Positions 27,940 to 34,825 of a DNA stretch of 38,726 bases are shown here, in pieces. Under the pieces are notes generated by a model that saw only the letters and a list, made by a program, of their open reading frames with translations, was not told where the DNA came from and did not search any database. The translations under genes were made by a program, and so were the position numbers. The stretch is from a virus. Position 1 is the stretch's first letter. Each line of letters opens with the position of its first letter. The stretch is from the IMG/VR virus record IMGVR_UViG_3300047322_000451, positions 1-38,726 of that record. One strand, written 5' to 3'.

Positions 27940-28669
27940 ACACGTCACTGCTGGCGAGCTTTCAAGTAAACTAGCCAAAGACAAAACTAAGTACAATGCA
28001 TTAGAAGTCGGTCATTTCATGGCCGATAGCATTGATAAGCAGCTTAGAGATTCGATAGAGATCTATAAGCCTATGATCGATGAGAACGAGTTTTGCGTTG
28101 TCATGCTCATAGCAAAAGATCCTCTTATTGCAAATGTTCTAAGAAGAAAATTCTTTTGCTGGCCATATTTGCCAAAGCCAAGACCTAATCAAAGCGTGTT
28201 CTTATACAACAAGGGCTTAGATAGGATTACTAAGCGATTATGGGTACTGCCTTCTGATTGTGTTATGGCGGAGCTTACATCATTAGACTTAGTAGATCCT
28301 AGATATCAAACCATGAAGATGTGGTCAGACTGGTTTTTTCATGGATGGAAGATATTTCCTAATAACGATCCAAACAGCAAAGACAAGCATCGTTGGATTA
28401 ACACAACACCTGGATATTTCTTTAAAAAGATAAGAGAACAGCATGAAATATCATTACTTGCAGAGCATGAGTATATTTCATTGCATAAGGAAGAACTCAT
28501 CAAGGCGGGATGTAAGATGGTCGATCCTGGCTTTACCGAGTCCTTTGATTTTAGTAAGATCGCGATCAAAAAAGTCATAGATTCTGTCAATCCCATTATT
28601 GATAAGGATGGTCTCGATAGTCTTGGGAAGGCAGAGAACACCGATAGGGAGATCAGCACTCATGTATGA
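27923..28669 (+). CDS. Head-region protein of unknown function, 248 aa
   Basis: ATG 27923 lies inside the end of the previous small gene. No family recognised. It is an alpha/beta-looking protein with FCVVMLIAKDPLIANVLRRK, FFCWPYLPKPRPNQSVFLYN, RLWVLPSDCVMAELTSLDL and a Trp-rich MWSDWFFHGWKIFP. It lies between portal and scaffold, where several podoviruses carry a protein of similar size. Its last 64 codons overlap, on the other strand, a frame resembling the RNA polymerase alpha C-terminal domain. Confidence 0.82.
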   Translation: MSVTIKHVTAGELSSKLAKDKTKYNALEVGHFMADSIDKQLRDSIEIYKPMIDENEFCVVMLIAKDPLIANVLRRKFFCWPYLPKPRPNQSVFLYNKGLDRITKRLWVLPSDCVMAELTSLDLVDPRYQTMKMWSDWFFHGWKIFPNNDPNSKDKHRWINTTPGYFFKKIREQHEISLLAEHEYISLHKEELIKAGCKMVDPGFTESFDFSKIAIKKVIDSVNPIIDKDGLDSLGKAENTDREISTHV

Positions 28670-28672
28670 CAT
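28478..28672 (-). CDS. Antisense small gene, RNA polymerase alpha-CTD-like / HhH domain, 64 aa
   Basis: Leftward frame with AGGA five bases before ATG 28672. It reads MSYMSADLPIGVLCLPKTIE, then TILINNGIDRIYDFFDR, then DLTKIKGLGKARIDHLTSRL and DEFFLMQ. This matches the alpha-CTD plan: a short L-x-L lead, a helix, GI-x2-I-x-D, DL-x-KIKGLGKARI (the helix-hairpin-helix) and a last helix. The frame stays open upstream with protein-like sequence (LDDFVKLNEKEFAVIQKK) in what is otherwise intergenic DNA, and a possible leftward promoter TTGAAT-16-TAATAC lies there. It fully overlaps the 3' end of the 248-aa gene, so either reading or both could be real. Confidence 0.5.
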   Translation of the reverse strand: MSYMSADLPIGVLCLPKTIETILINNGIDRIYDFFDRDLTKIKGLGKARIDHLTSRLDEFFLMQ

Positions 28673-28691
28673 CACTTTCCTATAACTTTCC

Positions 28692-28735
28692 AAAGAGTTC
28701 ACTAGTTTTTTTTGTATTACAGCGAACTCTTTTTC
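28692..28735 (+). terminator. Rightward terminator-like hairpin before the scaffold gene
   Basis: AAAGAGTTC (28692-28700) pairs perfectly with GAACTCTTT (28724-28732) and is followed by TTC; the long 23-base loop contains a run of eight T. It may lower read-through between the portal block and the scaffold, or be an RNA-processing site. Confidence 0.5.
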
Positions 28736-28771
28736 ATTCAATTTTACAAAATCATCCAAAAGGTAACCTAT

Positions 28772-29548
28772 ATGCAGCCAGAAGCACAGGATAAGAAGGA
28801 AGAAAAAAAAGAGCAACAACAAAATCCTGTTCAAGGACAGCAGCAAGTGCCGCAGAATCAAGCGGTTGAAAAGAAGGAAGAGAATTCCCCTCATATAAAA
28901 ACAGAAGAGAACCAAGAAAATTGGAAGGTTTTTAGAGCTCAAAGAGATATAGACAGGAAAGCTAAGCAAGAAGCTGAGAAGATGGCAGCGCAAAAGGCAG
29001 CTGAAGCAGAGGCGTTGAAAGCAGCCCTTGAAGCGATAACAAATAAACCAGTTCAGAGAACTAAAGAACCTGAGTATGGTTATTCAGAAGAATCCGACGA
29101 CGAGGTCTTACAGAAGAAGATTGATTCTGCAGTAGAGCAAAGACTTGAAAGAGAAAGAAAGAAGTATCAAGAAGAGCAAAGAGAAAGAGAAAAGGTAGAG
29201 ATACCAACTAAGCTTCGTCAAGCATTTCCAGATTTTAGCCAGGTATGTAGTGCAGAAAATACAGATTATCTGGAATATCATTATCCAGAGGTGGCAGCAG
29301 CTTTTGAATACATGCCAGATAGCTTCGAGAAGTGGGCTAATGTATACAAGGCTGTAAAAAGATTCGTTCCTAACACGGATACGAGAAAAGAGCAGGCAAG
29401 GGCCGAAAAGAATATGCAGAAGCCAAACTCAATCTCAGCTTCTGGTGCTACTCAAGGAAATAGTGCAATGCCACAAGCCAAGCTTGATGAGCAAAGAAAA
29501 TCAGACAACTGGGCCCGTATGCAGAGAACCCTTAAGGGATTAAATTGA
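28772..29548 (+). CDS. Scaffolding-like protein, 258 aa
   Basis: AAAGGTAACCTAT precedes ATG 28772; the upstream in-frame TTG would lie in the terminator loop. The sequence is typical of scaffolds: a Gln/Glu/Lys-rich N-terminus (KKEEKKEQQQNPVQGQQQVP), long charged coiled coils (AKQEAEKMAAQKAAEAEALK; EQRLERERKKYQEEQRER), a globular part about 170-215 (PDFSQVCSAENTDYLEYHYP, SFEKWANVYKAVKRF) and a basic end. It should help build the prohead. A cassette separates it from the capsid gene. Confidence 0.8.
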   Translation: MQPEAQDKKEEKKEQQQNPVQGQQQVPQNQAVEKKEENSPHIKTEENQENWKVFRAQRDIDRKAKQEAEKMAAQKAAEAEALKAALEAITNKPVQRTKEPEYGYSEESDDEVLQKKIDSAVEQRLERERKKYQEEQREREKVEIPTKLRQAFPDFSQVCSAENTDYLEYHYPEVAAAFEYMPDSFEKWANVYKAVKRFVPNTDTRKEQARAEKNMQKPNSISASGATQGNSAMPQAKLDEQRKSDNWARMQRTLKGLN

Positions 29549-29549
29549 T

Positions 29550-29726
29550 GTGAAATACGCATGTTATAAATGCCGCGCCGATTCAGACGGAGGGGAAAGC
29601 TACTTCATGGATGGAGTAGCTTATAAGCTCTGTTCTTCTTGCTCCACAGAAAAGTCGATGTCTGACGACTTTAAGATATTCTTAGCCGCCGATGAATCCG
29701 ATAATATAAAAATTCCTTTTCCTTGA
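29550..29726 (+). CDS. Tiny zinc-ribbon protein, 58 aa
   Basis: It starts at GTG 29550, two bases after the scaffold stop (TTGATGTG). MKYACYKCRADSDGGESYFM then YKLCSSCSTEKSM shows two CxxC pairs (Cys5/8 and Cys28/31), enough for one zinc ribbon. The tail DDFKIFLAADESDNIKIPFP is acidic. No family recognised; probably nucleic-acid or protein binding. Confidence 0.68.
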   Translation: MKYACYKCRADSDGGESYFMDGVAYKLCSSCSTEKSMSDDFKIFLAADESDNIKIPFP

Positions 29727-29752
29727 ACATTTCCACATACATCTGATAAGAT
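29723..29752 (+). promoter_or_regulatory. Promoter of the cassette between scaffold and capsid
   Basis: TTGAAC (29723-29728), 18-base spacer ending TGA, TAAGAT (29747-29752), an extended -10 promoter (TGATAAGAT). It would start near 29759, about 20 bases before GTG 29782. Confidence 0.6.
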
Positions 29753-29781
29753 ACTACCAATCTACCAAATGGAGTGTTTAG

Positions 29782-29976
29782 GTGGTAAGAAAAAAGAAAC
29801 TTATTGATAGTGTTCGATTATCGGTCGTAATGTCAAAAGCACAAGCCGAAAGAATACGTCATATAGCTATACGATTGAGCTCACAAGAAGGGAGAGTAAT
29901 AACGGTTTCAGAGGCGATTAGATCTGTACTCGAAGCCGCTTATCCAGTCATGAAGTCTCAAGGTAAGCTTTTTTAA
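29782..29976 (+). CDS. Ribbon-helix-helix-like regulator, 64 aa
   Basis: GGAG seven bases before GTG 29782 sets the start. After a basic lead (MVRKKKLIDS) comes a strand VRLSVVMSK, helix AQAERIRHIAIRLSSQE and helix ITVSEAIRSVLEAAYPV, the Arc/CopG-type ribbon-helix-helix order. It would bind DNA as a dimer, perhaps its own promoter 30 bases upstream. A regulator in the middle of the head genes is unusual. Confidence 0.72.
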   Translation: MVRKKKLIDSVRLSVVMSKAQAERIRHIAIRLSSQEGRVITVSEAIRSVLEAAYPVMKSQGKLF

Positions 29977-29989
29977 ACATGGAGGAAAC

Positions 29990-30307
29990 ATGAAAACTAA
30001 TTATATTACAGTTTGTTTGACTATAGTGAATATACTTACTTCTTTATTTTGCTGTTTCTGTTTGATGAAAATGGCAGATACGTTGTCGGATATTAACATA
30101 AGAAATCAAGAGCGTAATTTTCATTGGATGGAAGGAAGATTTCAAGAAAATAAAGAAGCGATTGATCACATGTTAGAGTGGGTTAAAATTGGACATTCCT
30201 GGGATATTGCTATAAAGGAAGAGATTTCTGCTACTCAAGAAATGGTTAATAGAGAGAAATATATAGAGCATTTAACTAAACAAATTGGAACTAAGGAGAA
30301 ATCATAA
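29990..30307 (+). CDS. Membrane-anchored helical protein, 105 aa
   Basis: GGAGGAAAC lies before ATG 29990. Residues about 5-28 (YITVCLTIVNILTSLFCCFC) form one membrane helix. The rest is charged helix (ERNFHWMEGRFQENKEAIDH, EEISATQEMVNREKYIEHL). The stop overlaps the next start (TAATG). It has the same TM-plus-helix plan as the genes at 17081, 21551 and 30307, without the FHGRLC motif. Confidence 0.78.
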   Translation: MKTNYITVCLTIVNILTSLFCCFCLMKMADTLSDINIRNQERNFHWMEGRFQENKEAIDHMLEWVKIGHSWDIAIKEEISATQEMVNREKYIEHLTKQIGTKEKS

Positions 30308-30501
30308 TGGACTGGACACAATTTATAATATTTTTCATCGGGGTATTTGGTCTGTTCATCTGGAATAGGACTGAATCTAGAGCTGATATCCGTCACATGG
30401 ATAACAAAATGGATTCAATGAGAAATCTCATCCAAGCTATTCACGATGAGATGAAGGATTTTCATGGACGTCTTTGTAAAATAGAAGAAAATCGTAAATA
30501 A
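30307..30501 (+). CDS. FHGRLC membrane protein, 64 aa (paralogue b)
   Basis: MDWTQFIIFFIGVFGLFIW is a membrane helix. NRTESRADIRHMDNKMDSMR continues as a charged helix, and the protein ends MKDFHGRLCKIEENRK. It aligns end to end with the 21551 gene. The strictly kept FHGRLC-x-IEE-x-RK ending suggests a partner-binding site. ATG 30307 overlaps the previous stop. Confidence 0.85.
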   Translation: MDWTQFIIFFIGVFGLFIWNRTESRADIRHMDNKMDSMRNLIQAIHDEMKDFHGRLCKIEENRK

Positions 30502-30502
30502 A

Positions 30503-30597
30503 AATATCGGTATTCAGCTATATTAAAAATTTAGCTGAGTACCGCACGTCGCTAGTGCATAGACAGAATGCACGTCTCGTCAACGTAGGCCGATATT
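30503..30597 (+). ncRNA. Candidate multibranched structured RNA in the capsid leader
   Basis: Closing stem AATATCGG (30503-30510) with CCGATATT (30590-30597). Inside are hairpin P2, CAGCTA (30515-30520) with TAGCTG (30532-30537), which can extend outward with TACCG, and hairpin P3, GTGCAT (30555-30560)/ATGCAC (30568-30573) with a 7-base loop. The CGG of the closing stem can pair either with CCG 30590-30592 or with CCG 30542-30544, so two folds compete. GCACGTC occurs twice (30544 and 30570). It lies 50 bases upstream of the capsid start; no known riboswitch class was recognised. Confidence 0.5.
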
Positions 30598-30647
30598 GAT
30601 TGATTCGCCATCGATCATAACATCAACTACTTTAACGAGGTCATCCC

Positions 30648-31631
30648 ATGTCTTTTCAGACTGGTATTACAAATATCAACAATATGGCTCCGGAATTGCC
30701 CGTACAGGCGTCCGAAGACCTTTTATCAACACCAATGTTCAACCTAATCCATTCATTTGGGGTTGACATGCATCATGCCGATGCTTACATCGGTAAAACT
30801 ACACGTATGTCACGTTTTGAGCGTCTATCTACAGATGGAGGCCAACTTGACGGTTCTGGTATTGATCCAGCATCAGAAGTGCCGCAAAGAACAGACATCG
30901 ACGCTACAATGGAAATCTATGCGAAATCCATCGTAACAAACGAGCAAGTAGTTCTATGGGAAAATTCTAAGACTCTAACCAAGTTCACAGCGTTGCTAGG
31001 ACAGTGGTTGAGAGAAAAAGAAGATCTTCTAATGCGCGACTTATTTGCTTCTTCTGTATCCTACATCAATGCTACAGGCGGAACAAACGGCGATCAACCA
31101 TCAAATATTACGCTTGTTGATATCAACAACATCGAACGTATCTTACTCAACAACGATGCTAGAACGATGCTAACAAATATCGAATCTCAGAATAAATTTA
31201 ACGTAGGTCCTGTTCGTGATGCGTTTATTGCGCTTGCAAACACAAACCTAACGTCTGATTTACAAGCTGTTGGTAGTGTTGGCGGTGTTGGCGTTATTAT
31301 GAAGGCTGCATACCCTTCTCAAGAAGGTTTGAGACCAGAAGAATATTGCTCTATCAGTAGATTCCGTTTCTTTGTGTCTTCAAAAGGCGCTAAGACTCCT
31401 GGTATCTCTACACTTGGCCGTACTGTCTATACCATCCCAATGTATGGTCTAGAAGCAGCAGCAAAAGTGGAACAGAACAGTTACACAGCACAGATTGGTT
31501 ATAGACCGCCATGGGTTGTGTCTTCCGTAGCTCAAAACAGTCAGCTATACGCCAAGTTTGCAATCGCTAGAGCGATTACAAACCAAAACTGGATCTCTGG
31601 TCTGAACGTAACTACAACCATAGCATCATAA
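30648..31631 (+). CDS. Major capsid protein (N4 gp56-like, HK97 fold predicted), 327 aa
   Basis: CGAGG eight bases before ATG 30648. No N-terminal delta domain is obvious. It contains TRMSRFERLSTDGGQLDG, EVPQRTDIDATMEIYAKSIV, LTKFTALLGQWLREKEDLLM and late YRPPWVVSSVAQNSQLYAKF, which resemble the N4 gp56 group of capsid proteins. Length, gene order (after scaffold) and a strong leader support this being the main shell protein. The family name is my reading of the pattern and not a search result. Confidence 0.85.
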   Translation: MSFQTGITNINNMAPELPVQASEDLLSTPMFNLIHSFGVDMHHADAYIGKTTRMSRFERLSTDGGQLDGSGIDPASEVPQRTDIDATMEIYAKSIVTNEQVVLWENSKTLTKFTALLGQWLREKEDLLMRDLFASSVSYINATGGTNGDQPSNITLVDINNIERILLNNDARTMLTNIESQNKFNVGPVRDAFIALANTNLTSDLQAVGSVGGVGVIMKAAYPSQEGLRPEEYCSISRFRFFVSSKGAKTPGISTLGRTVYTIPMYGLEAAAKVEQNSYTAQIGYRPPWVVSSVAQNSQLYAKFAIARAITNQNWISGLNVTTTIAS

Positions 31632-31640
31632 GGAGAGATC

Positions 31641-32654
31641 ATGCCTTTTACTATTATTACAGGTGGATCGTTTACATCTACTGGTGCAGGAGTTAAGATT
31701 CCTCTCCCAAGTTCAGCAGATTATTTCGAAACGTTTAACGTAACGCAATTAGCTGCAGCAAACCCAAATACAGTAGCTAAAGGAATTTGGTTCGGCTCTA
31801 AGTTCGGAGCCGGGGCATCGCCTGCAGGGCAAGGTATTAAGACGGTTAAAACAACCGCCATGCTAGATTCTGCTTTTTCTGCAGGTACTGGTTTTACATA
31901 CGTAACATCAGTTCCTGTTATCGAAGCTCAGAATGCTAGCGCTATCACTGCAATTACTGCAGCAAGTCCAGGTGTTGTATCCCAGACAAATACATATAGC
32001 GAAGGCGACGTCCTTCAGTTTTATGGCACTACCGGTATGCCTCAGATTTCAGGAATGACATTCCAGATTTCAACGGTTTCTGGAGCTGGTTACACGCTTC
32101 TTGGTCTAAGAGCTGCTGGTTTTTCAGCACCAGCAACTGCTGGATTCACAAGAAGAATTTCTAAAATGCTAGCTGTAGAACCACAGTTTCTTTATGTCAC
32201 TGCGGTTACACAAGCAGCCCAAGCCGTTGTTACTTGTTCTGTTGATCCTTCACAATACTATGTTGTCGGTATGAAGATTCATTTCAGCATCCCTCAATCA
32301 TTTGGTATGAAAGAGCTAGATCAATTGACAGGTACAATTGTTAGCATGGCAAACGCAGCGACTGCATATCAAATGGTAATTGATATCGACACGACAGCGT
32401 TTACAGCTTTTGCGTTTCCAGTACCTGGAACATCTACTTTGACAGGTCAAACTCTATTTGCAACACTAGCTCCTGCTGGCTCAGCAACTAAGAGAGATCC
32501 TGTTACTTTGGTAGAGACAGGTTACAACTTCCAATATCAAAGCTTTAGAACAGGTGAGTTCGTTCCTTACATGTTCTTAACTGGTGGAGCGCAATCTCCG
32601 GCAGGTGCTGCAAGCGATGTTGTAAATTGGCTCGCATACAAGCTAGAGAACTAG
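31641..32654 (+). CDS. Second major virion protein (capsid-associated), 337 aa
   Basis: AAGGAGAGATC precedes ATG 31641. The protein is beta-rich (Thr/Ala/Gly), with no TM. Residues about 195-290 (VVTCSVDPSQYYVVGMKIHF, SIPQSFGMKELDQLTG, TLFATLAPAGSAT) match the 133-aa protein of the next gene, so this domain is duplicated. It could be a decoration or head-completion protein. A strong terminator follows directly, suggesting capsid and this gene are one high-level transcript. Confidence 0.83.
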   Translation: MPFTIITGGSFTSTGAGVKIPLPSSADYFETFNVTQLAAANPNTVAKGIWFGSKFGAGASPAGQGIKTVKTTAMLDSAFSAGTGFTYVTSVPVIEAQNASAITAITAASPGVVSQTNTYSEGDVLQFYGTTGMPQISGMTFQISTVSGAGYTLLGLRAAGFSAPATAGFTRRISKMLAVEPQFLYVTAVTQAAQAVVTCSVDPSQYYVVGMKIHFSIPQSFGMKELDQLTGTIVSMANAATAYQMVIDIDTTAFTAFAFPVPGTSTLTGQTLFATLAPAGSATKRDPVTLVETGYNFQYQSFRTGEFVPYMFLTGGAQSPAGAASDVVNWLAYKLEN

Positions 32655-32667
32655 AAACTACAAATAT

Positions 32668-32697
32668 AAGGGGTAGGGAAATCTCTACCCCTTTTAG
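32668..32697 (+). terminator. Strong intrinsic terminator after the capsid transcript
   Basis: AAGGGGTAG (32668-32676), loop GGAAATCT, CTACCCCTT (32685-32693), then TTAGG; the T-run is TTTT from 32692. The next gene starts only seven bases later, so partial termination (lower expression of the tail genes) is likely. Confidence 0.82.
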
Positions 32698-32703
32698 GTA
32701 AAA

Positions 32704-33105
32704 ATGATCGTACCAAATGACTCTAACACCTATCTACCAGGGACTATACAGATACCAAGTTCCATAGATATTATAGCTGCAACCAATGCCTATCCTATGG
32801 TTGTAACTTTGGATGTAAACGATTTGACAGAATCTAACACCTACATACCAGGCCAATTGGTTAGGTTGACTATCCCGATTACATACAAAATGTTTCAAGC
32901 AGATGGTTTAGTTGTGAGGGTATTAGAGGTTAATGGATCCGATCTTAGCTTAGATGTGGACTCAAGACAATTCGATCCGTTTGTTTTACCGGCAGCAGGA
33001 CAACAACAGCCGGCAAGTTTAGCTCCATCAGGTTCAAGGAACCTATCATTAAATAACCTAACGGGCCAAGTGCCTTTCCAATCCTTAAACAATAGAGGAA
33101 ATTAA
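32704..33105 (+). CDS. Small virion protein, single copy of the shared head domain, 133 aa
   Basis: Residues about 20-115 (YPMVVTLDVNDLTESNTYIP, RLTIPITYKMFQADGLVVRV, DSRQFDPFVLPAAGQQQPA, LAPSGSRNL) match the C-terminal part of the 337-aa protein. The start ATG 32704 has GGTAAAA in the terminator tail as its only ribosome signal. No further function is recognised. It is likely a head or connector protein. Confidence 0.8.
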   Translation: MIVPNDSNTYLPGTIQIPSSIDIIAATNAYPMVVTLDVNDLTESNTYIPGQLVRLTIPITYKMFQADGLVVRVLEVNGSDLSLDVDSRQFDPFVLPAAGQQQPASLAPSGSRNLSLNNLTGQVPFQSLNNRGN

Positions 33106-33106
33106 T

Positions 33107-33532
33107 ATGGCTACAGTAGTTCAATACACGGCATCAGGAGAAGAACATGGGTTAGTAAACACCCTCTCAAACTCTGTTGTCAACAATGATTTTAAGCATA
33201 TGGACCCAAAGACAAAAGCGAAATTGCAGAAAGAAAAAGAAGAAGATGCTCAGTTAAAAAAGGTTCGTTACATCAATATGAGAGGTCCTCATGAGCGTTT
33301 GTCAAAACCTTACTGCAAATATGCTGGGGATTCTATTTTGATGTATCATTTGATCCCAAACCAAGTCTATGAATTGCCTTATGGAATGGTTAAGGAAGTA
33401 AACGAAGTAAAGGTTCCTAAGCGAAGTGGGTTAGTTAGCGTGGACGGAAAAGATATTAGAAGAGACGGATCACCTTTAGATAGTGACACAAAGGGCGAGT
33501 CTATTCACATGCTAGTGCCAGCAGAATTTTAA
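33107..33532 (+). CDS. Head-tail region protein, 141 aa
   Basis: GAGGAAATTA precedes ATG 33107. The N-terminal half is charged and helical (HMDPKTKAKLQKEKEEDAQL). The C-terminal half is beta-like (NMRGPHERLSKPYCKYAGDS, NQVYELPYGMVKEVNEVK) and ends HMLVPAEF. No named family. Position between capsid and adaptor suggests a head-completion or connector role. Confidence 0.78.
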   Translation: MATVVQYTASGEEHGLVNTLSNSVVNNDFKHMDPKTKAKLQKEKEEDAQLKKVRYINMRGPHERLSKPYCKYAGDSILMYHLIPNQVYELPYGMVKEVNEVKVPKRSGLVSVDGKDIRRDGSPLDSDTKGESIHMLVPAEF

Positions 33533-33541
33533 AGGATATTT

Positions 33542-34825
33542 ATGACATCGGTAGCGCCAGCAGATTCAACAGTTGCTTTCATAAGAAGAAAGATTCGACG
33601 GTTAACATCATCGCCGTCAGAGTCTGCGCTACCGACTACGATCATTGATCAGTATATCAATAATGCTTACAACAACGATTTTCCTTACGCGATAAAAATA
33701 GACCAAATGAGGTCTGTTTTCACGTTTTTCACATCGCCCTACATAGATAGATATCCTGTAGACGTAAATTACGCACAAGGATTTAGATCGCCTGTGTATG
33801 TGGAAGGGATTCAAGGGAATTTCTTTAAAGATAGACAGCAGTATTACAACGTATGGCCTAGGTTTCCAACTCAGTTTCAGATCGGTGGAGAGACTTTAAC
33901 TGGTGTTATAACAGCCATTGCTCAACCTACAAACCCAACGTCTATAACAAGTGTCGCTCATGGACTAACAACGGGTGCCGTTATTACGGTAACAGGCGTA
34001 GTGGGTATGACGGAGCTGAATGGGAATGATTACGTTATAACGGTTGTAGATGCAAATACTTTTACCCTAGATGGAGTAGACAACACGTTTTTTGTAGCTT
34101 ATATTTCAGGTGGTGCATGGGCAACAACAAATCAATTCTTTGAATTTACAATACCTGGGCCTTTTTTGAGTCGTGAGGTTGTGATTGGAGGTGTTGATAC
34201 CAATGGTGCACCTCTTAGAATTAACGACAATGGCGACGGCGTATTGCAGCTTCTAACCCCAAACCCTGTTGTGTCAATACCTCCCCAAAGTACAAATCCT
34301 GCTGTTCCTGGAATGTATAACAAAAACACAGGAAACCCAGGGTTAAATAATCCTGTAAATATCGGTAGCGTAAATTACGTTACAGGAGATATTTCATTCA
34401 CTCTTCCTCCTAGTATTTCATTAGGAACTGGAGAGGTATTTACGGTATGGGTAAGTCAATATCAGACAGGAAGACCATACTCACTTTTATTTTGGAATAA
34501 TGAGATAACCATTCGACCAGTTCCAAAGTTAGTCCATAAGATTGAAATCGAAGTGTACTTAACGCCCGTACAGTTTATGGAATCCACTGATGTTCCAATT
34601 CTCAATCAGTGGGCTCAATACTTAGCATATATAGCATCAAGAGAGATCTTGCGTGACAGGGGTGATTTTGCGGCAGTAGATGCGTTAGGAGAAGGGTTTG
34701 CCCGTCAAGAAGCGCTTGTTTTGGAAAGACAGAGTGTAGAAGAGATCGGTGTTCCAAACTATCAGATGTTTAATTCAACCCAACCTTTTTATATAAATGG
34801 TGGTCTTGGGAATGGGTGGTATTGA
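33542..34825 (+). CDS. Head-to-tail adaptor protein with inserted beta domains, 427 aa
   Basis: Residues 1-115 (TVAFIRRKIRRLTSSPSESA, DQYINNAYNNDFPYAIK) and 320-427 (LVHKIEIEVYLTPVQFMEST, WAQYLAYIASREILRDRGDF) together look like a gp4/adaptor-type connector. Residues about 120-200 (ITSVAHGLTTGAVITVTGVV, GMTELNGNDYVI) are an FCCH-like beta domain. About 200-310 is a second beta domain with VNYVTGDISFT. Both domain types recur in the next gene. The stop overlaps the next start (TGATG). Confidence 0.82.
   Translation: MTSVAPADSTVAFIRRKIRRLTSSPSESALPTTIIDQYINNAYNNDFPYAIKIDQMRSVFTFFTSPYIDRYPVDVNYAQGFRSPVYVEGIQGNFFKDRQQYYNVWPRFPTQFQIGGETLTGVITAIAQPTNPTSITSVAHGLTTGAVITVTGVVGMTELNGNDYVITVVDANTFTLDGVDNTFFVAYISGGAWATTNQFFEFTIPGPFLSREVVIGGVDTNGAPLRINDNGDGVLQLLTPNPVVSIPPQSTNPAVPGMYNKNTGNPGLNNPVNIGSVNYVTGDISFTLPPSISLGTGEVFTVWVSQYQTGRPYSLLFWNNEITIRPVPKLVHKIEIEVYLTPVQFMESTDVPILNQWAQYLAYIASREILRDRGDFAAVDALGEGFARQEALVLERQSVEEIGVPNYQMFNSTQPFYINGGLGNGWY

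Noticed and set aside
28673-28993. Extension of the antisense alpha-CTD-like frame upstream to 28993
   Set aside because: Beyond about 28775 the translation becomes Leu/Phe-rich mirror sequence of the Gln/Lys-rich scaffold start; only the part from 28672, possibly from about 28770, looks protein-like.
29550-30501. Classic type II toxin-antitoxin pair (RHH antitoxin plus toxin)
   Set aside because: The RHH protein is followed by two one-helix membrane proteins, not a RelE/MazF/PIN-type toxin. A membrane toxin is possible but cannot be supported from sequence alone.
30503-30597. Known riboswitch, tRNA or hammerhead-type ribozyme in the capsid leader
   Set aside because: No tRNA cloverleaf or CCA, no CUGAUGA/GAAA hammerhead core, and no conserved core of the riboswitch classes I could recall.
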